The position numbers and the translations under genes are program-made. The notes under the pieces were generated by a model. That model saw only the letters and a list, made by a program, of their open reading frames with translations, had not been told where the DNA came from and did no database searches. From the NCBI RefSeq assembly GCF_022811705.1, contig NZ_CP094528.1:2666001-2730000 (forward strand): 64,000 nucleotides of DNA, read 5' to 3'. This stretch comes from Agromyces larvae (GTDB lineage Bacteria > Actinomycetota > Actinomycetes > Actinomycetales > Microbacteriaceae). Positions 15,869 to 27,252 of the stretch are shown piece by piece; positions within the stretch are counted from its first letter, which is position 1, and every line of letters begins with the position of its first letter.

Positions 15869-16617
15869 TCAGCGTTCTGATCGCGGACGACGAGCAGCCC
15901 GCCGTCGACGAGCTCGCATTCCTGCTGCGGCAGGACCCGCGGATCGGTGTCATCCACCAGGCGTCGAGCGGCTCCGAGGCGATCCGGCTGCTCAGCCGCG
16001 AGCCGGTCGACGCGGCGTTCCTCGACATCCACATGCCCGGGCTCTCGGGCTTCGACCTCGCGCGCGCCCTCGGCCGGTTCGAGCACACCCCCGCACTCGT
16101 GTTCGTGACCGCCGACGAAGAGGGAGCACTCGAGGCGTTCGACCTCGCCGCCGTCGACTACCTGCTGAAACCCGTGCGCGCCGAGCGGCTGCAGCGTTCG
16201 GTGAGCCGGGTGGTCGAGGCGCTGCGAGCGAACGCGTCGCCGTCGACCGCGACCGGCCCGATGCCGGTGGCCCAGCCCGAGATGATCGCGGTGACGCTCG
16301 GCGGCACCACGCGCATGATCCGACGCGACGACGTGCGGTACGTGCAGGCGCAGGGCGACTACGCCCGGCTGCACACCGAGGAGGCGAGCTACCTGGTGCG
16401 GGTGCCGATGGCCGATCTCGAGCGGCAGTGGGCCGAGGCCGGGTTCGTGCGCGTGCACCGGTCGTACCTGGTGGCGCTGCCGCACCTCACCCGGGTGCGG
16501 CTCGGCGGGGATCACCCGAGCGTCACGGTCGGCGGCGCCGAGCTGCCGGTCAGCCGACGTCTGCTGCCGGGGTTGCGCGAGCGGGTCGAGTCGACGACGT
16601 TCCGGGCCCGGTCGTGA
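15865..16617 (+). CDS. LytTR-family response regulator
   Basis: The 250-residue regulator has a receiver domain (acidic DDE at 8-10, phosphorylated Asp54 in FLDIHMPG, Lys in YLLKPV), a linker, then a LytTR DNA-binding domain from about 140 ([25 protein letters not shown]). It is coupled to the kinase by a 4-base overlap. Its stop codon overlaps a GTG that opens the next, repeat-containing frame. The likely targets are the flanking symporter genes. Confidence 0.9.
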   Translation: MISVLIADDEQPAVDELAFLLRQDPRIGVIHQASSGSEAIRLLSREPVDAAFLDIHMPGLSGFDLARALGRFEHTPALVFVTADEEGALEAFDLAAVDYLLKPVRAERLQRSVSRVVEALRANASPSTATGPMPVAQPEMIAVTLGGTTRMIRRDDVRYVQAQGDYARLHTEEASYLVRVPMADLERQWAEAGFVRVHRSYLVALPHLTRVRLGGDHPSVTVGGAELPVSRRLLPGLRERVESTTFRARS

Positions 16618-17138
16618 AGCTCCCTGAGCCCGTCGAAGGAAAGCTCCCCGAGCCCGTCGAAGGAAAGCTCCCTGAGCCCGTCGAGGAAAAGCTCCCTGAG
16701 CCTGTCGAAGGGAAGCTCCCTGAGCCTGTCGAAGGGAGCCGAACGGCCAACGGCGAGCTCCCTTCGACAGGCTCAGGGAGCTCAGCACCTCAGCGCGTGC
16801 GCGTGACCGCACCGCGGCCGGGCGGAGCATCCGTCGCCTGGAGCCGCGCGAGCGCACCGACCAGCGACATCCAGGGCGAGTACGTGCGCTCGCTCATCCG
16901 CTCGCAGCTGCGGGTCGCGCTCGTCTGCGCGGGCGGGTTCGTGGGCGCGACCATCGCGTTCCTGCTCGTCATCTCGCTCGTGCCCGACCTCGACGAGACC
17001 TTCGTGTTCCGCGTGCCGCTGTCGTGGCTGCTGCTGGCGGTGGGCGTGTATCCGCTCGCGATCACCGTCGCGGTGCTGTACGTGCGCAGCGCCTCGCGCA
17101 ACGAGGCGAGGTACCGCTCGCTCACGGAGGACGCGTGA
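16614..17138 (+). CDS. DUF485-like membrane protein with repeat-derived N-terminus
   Basis: The conserved part starts at about 16877 ([16 protein letters not shown]) and has two membrane segments, like proteins encoded before acetate-type symporters. The frame is open back to a GTG at 16614 that overlaps the regulator stop (GTGA). If used, this adds five repeats of KLPEPVEG from a 24-bp repeat array, followed by a linker. GTGs at 16796 and 16802 are possible shorter starts but lack a clear ribosome site. The protein probably partners the symporter that follows 13 bases later. Whether the repeats are translated is unknown. Confidence 0.7.
   Translation: MKLPEPVEGKLPEPVEGKLPEPVEEKLPEPVEGKLPEPVEGSRTANGELPSTGSGSSAPQRVRVTAPRPGGASVAWSRASAPTSDIQGEYVRSLIRSQLRVALVCAGGFVGATIAFLLVISLVPDLDETFVFRVPLSWLLLAVGVYPLAITVAVLYVRSASRNEARYRSLTEDA
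16618..16783. repeat. 24-bp tandem array (five copies) plus an inverted copy
   Basis: Five head-to-tail units of about 24 bp carry the core CCCTGAGCCCGTCGAAGG and differ at one or two bases. An inverted copy (CCCTTCGACAGGCTCAGGGA) lies at 16761-16780 and can pair with any of them. Because 24 is a multiple of three, the array keeps an open frame. The same core builds a 19-bp array at 22990-23129. Confidence 0.8.
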
Positions 17139-17151
17139 ACGGGGGCGGCGC

Positions 17152-18630
17152 GTGAACCCCGCGATCGGGTACGCGGCGATCGTCGCCGTCGCGCTCGCGT
17201 CCGCACTGATCGGCTTCTACGGGCTGCGCGTGAGCCGCACCACGAGCGACTTCTATGTCGCCAGTCGTACGGTGCGGCCGTGGTGGAACGCGTCGGCGAT
17301 CGGCGGCGAGTACCTGTCGGCGGCGAGCTTCCTCGGCATCGCCGGGCTGATCCTGCTCACCGGCTCGGCCGGGCTGTGGTTCCCGATCGGGTACACGGCC
17401 GGATACCTCATGCTGCTGCTGTTCGTCGCCGCGCCCCTGCGCCGGTCGGGGGCGTACACCATCCCCGACTTCACCGAGGCGCGGCTCGAATCGCGCTGGG
17501 TGCGCCGCGTGACGAGCCTGCTCGTCATCGTCATCGGCTGGTTCTACATCGTGCCGCAGTTGCAGGGCGCGGCCCTCACCGTGCGCATCACGACCGGGCT
17601 GCCGGCGTGGGCGGGGTCGCTCGCGGTCGCGGTGATCGTCGCGGTCGTGGTCGCGGCGGGCGGCATGCGGTCGATCACGTTCGTGCAGGCGTTCCAGTTC
17701 TGGTTGAAGCTCACCGCGCTCGCGGTGCCGGTGATCGCGCTGCTGCTCATCGTCGGCGGGCGCGGCGTCGAGCCCGAGCTGGCGCTCGCCGAGGCGTTCC
17801 CCGCCGCATCCGGGCCCGGCGAGCTCGACGTCTACCGCACCGTGTCGCTCATGGTGGCGTTGCTGCTCGGCACGCTCGGGCTGCCGCACGTGCTGGTGCG
17901 GTTCTACACGAACCCCGACGGCTCCGCCGCGCGACGCACGACCGTCATCGTGCTGGTGCTGCTCAGCGCGTTCTACCTGTTCCCCACCGCGTTCGGACTG
18001 CTCGGGCGGGCGTTCGCACCCGACCTCGCGGCATCCGGCGACGCCGACGCCCTCGTGCTGCTGCTGCCCGACCGCCTCGTCGACGGCCCGCTCGGCGACC
18101 TGCTCACCGCGCTGGTGATCGCCGGTGCCTTCGCCGCGTTCCTGTCGACGTCGTCGGGGCTCGTGGTGTCGCTCGCCGGCGTGATCAGCCAGGACCTCCT
18201 GGGCGGCAGCGTGCGCGGATTCCGCATCGCGGCGGTCGGGTCGACGCTCGTGCCCCTGCTGGTGGCGCTCGTCACGTCGCCGTCGGGCCTGGCCGGCAGC
18301 GTAGGGCTGGTGTTCGCGTTCACCGCGTCGACGCTGTGCCCGATCCTGCTGCTCGGCATCTGGTGGCGGGGCCTCACCGCGCGCGGCGCGATCGCCGGCA
18401 TGCTCACCGGGGCGGTGCTGTCTGGTGCGGCGATCCTCGGCGGCCCCGCGCTCGGCGCAGCCTGGCCGGCCGCGGCCGCCGCGTTCGAGCAGCCCGCGGC
18501 CTGGACGGTGCCGATCGCGGTGCTCACCACGGTGGTCGTCTCGCGCACCGACCGACGCGGGGCACCGCGCGGCGCCGACGCCTTCCTGCGCCGACTGCAC
18601 GTGCCCGAGGTGCGGCGCACGCCCCGCTAG
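17152..18630 (+). CDS. Sodium:solute symporter, monocarboxylate type (second copy)
   Basis: A 492-residue member of the acetate branch of the solute:sodium symporter family. The N-terminus has TTSDFYVASRTVRPWWNASAI and GEYLSAASFLGIAG, and about thirteen hydrophobic segments are seen. GTG at 17152 is used. It is co-directional with the LytS/LytTR genes and the DUF485-like gene and probably forms one operon with them. It differs clearly from the minus-strand symporter, so the two may serve different acids or affinities. Confidence 0.88.
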   Translation: MNPAIGYAAIVAVALASALIGFYGLRVSRTTSDFYVASRTVRPWWNASAIGGEYLSAASFLGIAGLILLTGSAGLWFPIGYTAGYLMLLLFVAAPLRRSGAYTIPDFTEARLESRWVRRVTSLLVIVIGWFYIVPQLQGAALTVRITTGLPAWAGSLAVAVIVAVVVAAGGMRSITFVQAFQFWLKLTALAVPVIALLLIVGGRGVEPELALAEAFPAASGPGELDVYRTVSLMVALLLGTLGLPHVLVRFYTNPDGSAARRTTVIVLVLLSAFYLFPTAFGLLGRAFAPDLAASGDADALVLLLPDRLVDGPLGDLLTALVIAGAFAAFLSTSSGLVVSLAGVISQDLLGGSVRGFRIAAVGSTLVPLLVALVTSPSGLAGSVGLVFAFTASTLCPILLLGIWWRGLTARGAIAGMLTGAVLSGAAILGGPALGAAWPAAAAAFEQPAAWTVPIAVLTTVVVSRTDRRGAPRGADAFLRRLHVPEVRRTPR

Positions 18631-18709
18631 ACAGCGGATGCGCGCTGGTCGGGGGCCCTCTCATGCGCTATGGCGCTCTCAGATCGGCCGAGTCCCACGT
18701 GACATCGCT

Positions 18710-19183
18710 CTACTTCGCGCAGTCCTTCAGATCTATTCCGGCCATCTCTGCTTGCGGGGCGAGATCTTCCGCGCGGTCGACCGGCACGATACCCCTGGAT
18801 TCGAGGCAAGCGCGCAGGAACTCCGCGCTCTCAGAGGCTCCGTAGTTCGCGAGCTGCCACTCGGTGTCGACCTGCTCGAACTCGGCGACATAGCAGCGCT
18901 GGTACGACCCGTCAGAAGCTGCATCGCCGCTGTACGAGAACGTGATGAGATAGTCCTTCTTCTCGACGGCGAAGAGGTCGTTTCCTGACGCGGTCATGCA
19001 GTCGCTGAAACGCTCGAAGGCACTCACGTACTCCTCCTCGGTCACGCCTCCTCGGAGTTCGCCAGCCTGTTCGGGTGATGCGGTGACCGGCGGTTCGGCG
19101 ACGGCCAGAGGAGCCGCGCAACTGGTGAGAGAGGCCAGAAGAACAGGGAAGACGAGCAATGAAGCGTGTCGTGCTGCGCGCAT
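18710..19183 (-). CDS. Putative lipoprotein
   Basis: A protein of about 157 residues starting MRAARHASLLVFPVLLASL with a lipobox L-T-S-C (Cys22), so it should be exported and lipid-anchored. The mature part is acidic with four further Cys (DCMTAS, RCYVAE, ACLESR, DCAK) that may form disulfides. An ATG six codons upstream is an alternative start, but the one chosen gives a better signal peptide. No known domain. It is divergent from the broken sigma factor gene and may belong to its regulon. Confidence 0.75.
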   Translation of the reverse strand: MRAARHASLLVFPVLLASLTSCAAPLAVAEPPVTASPEQAGELRGGVTEEEYVSAFERFSDCMTASGNDLFAVEKKDYLITFSYSGDAASDGSYQRCYVAEFEQVDTEWQLANYGASESAEFLRACLESRGIVPVDRAEDLAPQAEMAGIDLKDCAK

Positions 19184-19620
19184 AGTGTTACCCCATCTCA
19201 TGAGTCACTCGACCGAGTCGAACTCGACGACCCCAACGGTCGATTCGATCGAACCAGGTAGATGGATCAAAGCACCGCACCGGGCGCGTGTCCTATGCCT
19301 CATTTCGATCTGAGACGCTTTGGTGTCGCACGAACAGTGTGGAGTCGAGGCGAGCTCCGAGCTGCGCACGGATCCATCGGACGAGGAGCCATGTACTCGA
19401 GATCCGGCCTGCTTGAGACGCTCGACTCTGCCGGGACAATCCCTTGAGAGACCGCATCAGAGAAGCGCTGAGCGATAGGACACGATGCCAAAGGAACTGA
19501 GCGACGATCGCTCCCGTCTTGAGAGGCTCAGCGGCGGCGACACAACAGCACTGACCGAGATCTATGAAGATTACCGGCGGGTTGTCTTCGCGCGTGCTTT
19601 CGTCGAGTTGTCGTCTCGCT

Positions 19621-19628
19621 CGGATGCG
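19621..19628. repeat. 8-bp target duplication of the IS256-type element
   Basis: CGGATGCG at 19621-19628 is repeated at 21038-21045, directly outside the two ends of the element. Its exactness suggests a recent insertion. Confidence 0.85.
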
Positions 19629-21037
19629 GGTGGCGTCCCCGGGTGTGGTGGGGTTTCCGGCAGGGCTCGCGGCGTCGTAGACGCTGGTGAGCCATCGTGC
19701 GATGGTCAGTGAGTACCGATCAAAGTCACTCACAGGAAGACACAAACGCACGATGGCTCTAGACCAGTCTGCCCTCCTCGAGCTCCTCGGGGAACTGCAG
19801 TCCACCGATGTCAGCGACCGGATCCGGCTCGCGACGCAGAAGCTCTACCAGGAGCTGATCGACGCGGAAGCGACTGCGTTCATCGGCGCCGCGTCCTACG
19901 AACGCTCGGAGGGGCGTGTCGCGGTCCGTAACGGGTCGCGTCCGCGGACGCTGACCACCACGGCCGGGGATCTGGATCTGCGGATCCCGAAGCTGCGACA
20001 GGGGTCGTTCTTCCCGTCGCTGCTGGAGCGGCGCCGCCGGGTCGATCAGGCGCTGTTCGCGGTCGTGATGGAGGCTTACGTCCACGGTGTCTCGACCCGG
20101 AAGGTCGACGACCTCGTCAAGGCGCTCGGCGCCGATTCGGGGATCTCCAAGTCCGAGGTGTCTCGCATCTGCCAGGACCTCGACGAGGACGTCGCCGCGT
20201 TCCGCGAACGGCCGCTGGACGCCCAGGACTACCCGTATGTGTTCGTCGATGCGACCTACTGCAAGGCCCGTGTCGGTCGTCAGGTTGTCTCGCAGGCGAT
20301 CGTCGTGGCGATCGGCGTCGCCTCCGACGGCACCCGGCAAGTCCTCGGCTTCGACGTCGGCGATACGGAGTCCGAGCCGTTCTGGACGGCGTTCTTCCGG
20401 TCGTTGAAGGCCCGCGGTCTCGGCGGAGTGCGCCTGGTGATCTCCGACGCCCACTCCGGGCTGATCAAAGCCATCCAGGTCGCGTTCCAAGGCGTCTCGT
20501 GGCAGCGCTGCCGGGTTCACTTCATGCGCAACGTCCTGGCGAAGGTCCCCAAGGTCGCCGGCCCGATGGTCGCCTCCATCATCCGCACCGTGTTCGTCCC
20601 GCGCGGCAAGGCCAGCCTCGTCAAAGCACAGTTCGGGGAGGTCGTTCGCATGCTCGAACGCTCCCATCCGGCCATCGCCGAGATGCTCGAGGATGCCCGC
20701 GATGAGCTCCTCGCGTTCACCGGGTTCCCGGCCGCGCACTGGCAGCAGATCTGGTCCACGAACCCGCTGGAACGGCTGAACAAGGAGATCAAGCGCCGCA
20801 CCGACGTCGTCGGCACCTTCCCCAACCCTGCCGCGCTGCTGCGCCTCGCCGGGCACGTCCTGATCGAGCAGCACGACGAATGGGACAGCGCCGACCGCCG
20901 CTACTTCAGCGACGCCTCCATGGCCCTGCTGAACACCACCGGAGAGGAGGACAGCATCCCCGAACTCATCGCGGCATAATCAGAAGCAGCTGACCTCGCC
21001 GGTGTTGAGAAACTCCACCACTCAGAGGGACGCCACC
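19629..21037 (+). mobile_element. IS256-family insertion sequence, 1409 bp
   Basis: The ends are GGTGGCGTCCC on the left and its complement GGGACGCCACC on the right, giving an 11-bp terminal inverted repeat. An 8-bp target duplication flanks it. One complete transposase gene lies inside. Both the size and the duplication length are usual for IS256. It appears intact and inserted in the sigma factor gene. Confidence 0.9.
19753..20979 (+). CDS. IS256-family transposase
   Basis: A 408-residue mutator-type transposase. The catalytic Asp is in VFVDATYCKARV, the second Asp in LVISDAHSGLI and the Glu in STNPLERLNKEIKRR. The C/H region before the third motif (WQRCRVHFMRN) is also typical. Length is normal for the family and no frameshift is seen. 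The start MALDQSALLELL was chosen because family members begin there; a longer frame runs upstream through the left end of the IS. Confidence 0.93.
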   Translation: MALDQSALLELLGELQSTDVSDRIRLATQKLYQELIDAEATAFIGAASYERSEGRVAVRNGSRPRTLTTTAGDLDLRIPKLRQGSFFPSLLERRRRVDQALFAVVMEAYVHGVSTRKVDDLVKALGADSGISKSEVSRICQDLDEDVAAFRERPLDAQDYPYVFVDATYCKARVGRQVVSQAIVVAIGVASDGTRQVLGFDVGDTESEPFWTAFFRSLKARGLGGVRLVISDAHSGLIKAIQVAFQGVSWQRCRVHFMRNVLAKVPKVAGPMVASIIRTVFVPRGKASLVKAQFGEVVRMLERSHPAIAEMLEDARDELLAFTGFPAAHWQQIWSTNPLERLNKEIKRRTDVVGTFPNPAALLRLAGHVLIEQHDEWDSADRRYFSDASMALLNTTGEEDSIPELIAA

Positions 21038-21464
21038 CGGATGCGGAAGAGGTCATGCAGGACACCTTCCTGCTCCTGTGGAAGAAACGTCGAAGAATAC
21101 GACTTGTCGGCAACTCCGTGCTGCCCTGGCTCTTGACGAGCGCTCGATACTTGTCCGCCAATCGGCGCCGCTATCTGGGCAGAAGAGCCGCGGAACCACT
21201 CGAGCACAGCGACTCGATGGACTCGACTTTCGATCCCGGGGCGATCATCGCCCGCGACGAGTTCCAGCGATTCATCGATACCGCAGTGCTGAAGTTGCAG
21301 CCGCTTGATCGCGAGATACTGCGCCTTTGCATTGTCGAAGGGCTGACCTACAAGGAAGCTGCGGCCAGGCTCCGAACCACCCATGCCGTCGTTCGCAATC
21401 GATTGAGCCGCGCGCGAGCCGCACTCCGAGCGGATGTGTCCGCATACATCAGAACGGAGGAGAG

Positions 21465-21971
21465 ATGAACGCGTTCGAACCGACCGCTCGAGACTATGAC
21501 GAGCTCGGTCGAGACCTCATGGCCCGGGTGGGGAGAGTGACGCGCCGTGCGCGTCACATCAGGCGAGCAGTGGTGATCGGCGCAGTTGGAGCGATCAGTG
21601 CGTCGGTGATGGGAGCCGCTTGGGTTGTTCTCGCAAACCCTGTGATGCGGGAGACCGCCGCCAAATGCTACGAGGCGGCAGACACGACTGCGCCGTTCAT
21701 CACGGTCGTGGGCGGTGAAGCAACGGATGGCAATGGACAGCCGCAGCCCACGAGCACCGACCCTGTCGAGATGTGCGCGGCCGCGTGGAGAATCGGTGCC
21801 ATCGGCCTGAAGTCTTCTGCCCCGCCTGCCGGCAAGCCGAACCATGAAGTCCCTGATCTGGTGCCATGCCTTCAGAACGACGGCGTGACGGCGGTGTTTC
21901 CTGCTCGAGCCGACAACACGTCTGAAGAACTCTGCTCCTGGTTGGGTCTGACGGTGGCGCCCATCGACTAG
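21465..21971 (+). CDS. Membrane protein coupled to the sigma factor (possible anti-sigma)
   Basis: The 168-residue protein has a short cytoplasmic N-terminus, one membrane segment at about 38-58 (AVVIGAVGAISASVMGAAWVV) and an outer domain with four Cys (KCYEAAD, MCAAAW, PCLQND, LCSWLG). Its ATG overlaps the sigma factor stop (ATGA) and has GGAGGAGA upstream. Position and topology fit an anti-sigma factor, but no zinc-binding HxxxCxxC motif is present, so it may be a co-regulated membrane protein instead. With the sigma gene broken, its expression may have changed. Confidence 0.65.
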   Translation: MNAFEPTARDYDELGRDLMARVGRVTRRARHIRRAVVIGAVGAISASVMGAAWVVLANPVMRETAAKCYEAADTTAPFITVVGGEATDGNGQPQPTSTDPVEMCAAAWRIGAIGLKSSAPPAGKPNHEVPDLVPCLQNDGVTAVFPARADNTSEELCSWLGLTVAPID

Positions 21972-22016
21972 TTCTCGCTCGACGCCCCCCACGCATCGGA
22001 GGCGGATCGTCCATCG

Positions 22017-22649
22017 CTACGTCAGCGTGACCGGTCCGTCGAACGCGGCCAGCCGTGCATCGAGCCCGGCACGCACCGCGGGCCATTCGTCGCGCAGCAC
22101 CGAGTAGACGACCGTGTCCCGCCACGAGCCATCCGCCCGCCGTTTCGCGTGCCGCACGATTCCCTCGAAGACCGCACCGAGCTTCTCGATCGCCGCGCGC
22201 GAGCGCGCGTTGATCACGTCGGTCTGGATCTTCACCCGCTCGAAGCCGTGGTCGAACGCGAGCCCGAGCAGCAGCCGCTTCGCCTCGGCGTTGACCGCGG
22301 TGCCCCACACGCGCGGGTCGTACCCCGTCCAGCCGATGTGGGCGGCCTCGTTCGCGAGGTCGAGATCACCGAGCGTCGACGTGCCGACGATCGTGCCGTC
22401 GTCGGGGCCGCCGACGATTCGGATGGTCCACGGCATCTGGGTCGGGCCGGGCTGCCACTGCCCCGCAGCGAACGCCGCCCATTCCGCGTCGTCGTGCGGC
22501 AGACCCGCGGGGCCACCGCCGTAGCCGCCGGCGAACACCTCGGGGTGCACGAGCGCGGCGCGCAGGCCCGGCAGGTCGTCGGGGGCGAACGGGTCGAGGC
22601 GGATGAACCGGCCGATCAGCGGCTCGGCGGGCGGGCGGGTCGCGGTCAC
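22017..22649 (-). CDS. GNAT-family N-acetyltransferase (RimJ/RimL type)
   Basis: A 210-residue protein of the RimJ/RimL branch: LIGRFIRLDPFAPDDLPGL at the start, IVGTSTLGDLDLANEAAHIGW, GTAVNAEAKRLLLGLAFDHGFERV in the acetyl-CoA region, and ARSRAAIEKLGAVFEGIVRHAKRRADG near the end. These enzymes acetylate protein N-termini or small amines; the substrate here is unknown. GTG at 22649 follows TAGTGT by six bases on the minus strand, another leaderless start. Confidence 0.85.
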   Translation of the reverse strand: MTATRPPAEPLIGRFIRLDPFAPDDLPGLRAALVHPEVFAGGYGGGPAGLPHDDAEWAAFAAGQWQPGPTQMPWTIRIVGGPDDGTIVGTSTLGDLDLANEAAHIGWTGYDPRVWGTAVNAEAKRLLLGLAFDHGFERVKIQTDVINARSRAAIEKLGAVFEGIVRHAKRRADGSWRDTVVYSVLRDEWPAVRAGLDARLAAFDGPVTLT

Positions 22650-22763
22650 GCGTCGACACTACCCGGCGCGTGCCGACCACGCCCACCAGGCCTACCGGGC
22701 GCCGCCGCCCCGCAATAGGCTGGCCTGTGGCGGCGATGTCGCCGACCGGAAGGGGGAACCTCC

Positions 22764-22982
22764 ATGAGTGGTCTCGATGACCTCGCCAAGCAGGCGGGGG
22801 AGTTCGTCGAACAGAACAAGGACAAGATCCAAGAGGTGCTGAAGAGCGAGCAGGCCGAGGACATCTCGGACAAGATCCTCGACGGCGTGGCCGACGCGGC
22901 CAACAAGGTCACCGGCGGCAAGTACGCCGACCAGGTCGACGGCGTGCGCGACAACATCGACAAGTCGGTGGGCAACCAGTAG
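22764..22982 (+). CDS. MT0933-like small protein
   Basis: This 72-residue, highly charged helical protein (MSGLDDLAKQAGEFVEQNKD, then KYADQVDGVRDNIDKSVG) matches the actinobacterial MT0933/Rv0909 family. The family is annotated as an antitoxin because Rv0909 pairs with a toxin gene in Mycobacterium. No toxin gene lies next to it here, so a stress-related role is as likely. GGAAGGGGG lies before the ATG. The 19-bp repeat array follows. Confidence 0.75.
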   Translation: MSGLDDLAKQAGEFVEQNKDKIQEVLKSEQAEDISDKILDGVADAANKVTGGKYADQVDGVRDNIDKSVGNQ

Positions 22983-22989
22983 CGGTCGC

Positions 22990-23129
22990 CTTCGACAGGC
23001 CCAGGGCCCTTCGACAGGCTCAGGGGGCTTCGACAGGCCCAAGGCCCTTCGACAGGCCCAAGGCCCTTCGACAGGCTCAGGGGGCTTCGACAGGCTCAGG
23101 GACCGGTGGTCGCTGAGCCTGTCGAAGCG
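22990..23129. repeat. 19-bp tandem array (six copies) plus an inverted copy
   Basis: TTCGACAGG begins at 22991, 23010, 23029, 23048, 23067 and 23086, an exact 19-bp period, each followed by a variant of CCCAGGGC. An inverted copy (GCTGAGCCTGTCGAAGC) at 23112-23128 can pair with any unit. The array lies between the convergent ends of the MT0933-like gene and purA, so it could also act as a terminator. Confidence 0.8.
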
Positions 23130-23156
23130 AGCCGCCCTCCGACCAGCGCAGCGAAC

Positions 23157-26533
<3,377 letters not shown>

Positions 26534-26571
26534 CGCAGTCGCCGGTCGAGCGGCGGAGGGCCTCACGAAAA

Positions 26572-26601
26572 CTTGCACACAAGTGTGCAAGATCGTAGAC
26601 T
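26572..26601 (+). promoter_or_regulatory. Promoter and operator of the TetR operon
   Basis: CTTGCACACAAGTGTGCAAG (26572-26591) is two perfect 9-base arms around AA. TTGCAC inside it (26573-26578) is the likely -35, and TAGACT (26596-26601) the -10, 17 bases apart. ATG follows six bases later. Binding of the regulator here would block its own promoter. Confidence 0.75.
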
Positions 26602-26607
26602 GGGGTC

Positions 26608-27252
26608 ATGCCCTCCGTCACCGACGCGGAGCGACGCGCACCTCGTCGGGACGCCGTCGCCAACCGTGAAGCCATCCTCATCGCCGCCGCACGCGTGCTC
26701 GCCGAGTCGCCCGACGCCCCGCTCGACGCGGTCGCTGCGGCCGCCGGACTCAGCCGTCGGGCACTCTACGGCCACTTCCGCGATCGCGAGGCCCTCGTGC
26801 GTGCGCTCATCGCCCACGGTGCCGACCGCCTCAACGCGGTCGCCCGGTCGGCGATCGGCGGCGACGAGCGCGTCGCCCTCGCCCTGCTCGGCGCCCGCAT
26901 CTGGGAAGAGGTCGAGCAGGTGCGCGTCGTCGCCCGACTCGCGGTCTCCGACGCCTACGTCCAGCTCGCCGCCGAGGCGCTCGCTCCGCTGCGCAGCACG
27001 ATCCGCGGCATCGTCGAACGAGGCATCCTGAGCGGTTCCCTCCGCGGCGACCTGCCGCCGGGGCTGCTCGCCCGCCTCATCGAAGAGTCGGCGATCGCCG
27101 TGCTCGCCGAGTCCGTCCGCAGCGGGCTCGACCGCGCGCAGGGTGCCGGGCTCGTGATGCTGTCGGTGCTGTCGACCGTCGGCCTCGGCTGGCGCGAGGC
27201 CGGCGCGCTCATCGAATCCGCACCCGCACTGCGGGCGGTGCGCTCGGCATGA
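26608..27252 (+). CDS. TetR-family transcriptional regulator
   Basis: A 214-residue regulator. The N-terminal helix-turn-helix is at about 20-65 (NREAILIAAARVLAES, LDAVAAAAGLSRRALYGHF), the standard TetR form. The ligand domain is Ala/Leu/Val-rich and not assigned. It starts without a leader, and its promoter contains a perfect palindrome. Its stop codon overlaps the ATG of the ABC-like gene, so regulator, ATPase-like protein and YhgE/Pip protein are one operon. It probably represses this operon until an effector, perhaps a toxic compound handled by the membrane protein, is present. Confidence 0.9.
   Translation: MPSVTDAERRAPRRDAVANREAILIAAARVLAESPDAPLDAVAAAAGLSRRALYGHFRDREALVRALIAHGADRLNAVARSAIGGDERVALALLGARIWEEVEQVRVVARLAVSDAYVQLAAEALAPLRSTIRGIVERGILSGSLRGDLPPGLLARLIEESAIAVLAESVRSGLDRAQGAGLVMLSVLSTVGLGWREAGALIESAPALRAVRSA

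Larger units (their letters stand above)
19485..21468 (+). pseudogene. ECF-type RNA polymerase sigma factor, interrupted by an IS
   Basis: The 5' part (19485-19628) encodes MPKELSDDRSRLERLSGGDT through DYRRVVFARAFVELSSRSDA, the sigma region 2 start. The rest (21046-21468) continues as EEVMQDTFLLLWKKRRR, with region 4 further on (LQPLDREILRLCIVEGLTYKEAAARL). Removing the IS and one copy of the 8-bp duplication restores one clean frame of roughly 190 codons. The insertion falls in region 2, so the factor should be inactive. The anti-sigma-like gene overlaps its stop codon. Confidence 0.85.

Noticed and set aside
16618..16783. Possible CRISPR array
   Set aside because: Units are directly adjacent 24-bp repeats with no spacers, and an inverted copy follows. 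No cas genes are nearby. The same applies to the 19-bp array at 22990-23129.
22764..22982. Two-gene toxin-antitoxin locus around the MT0933-like protein
   Set aside because: No small partner gene lies next to it; the neighbours are a repeat array and a divergent GNAT enzyme of the RimJ type.
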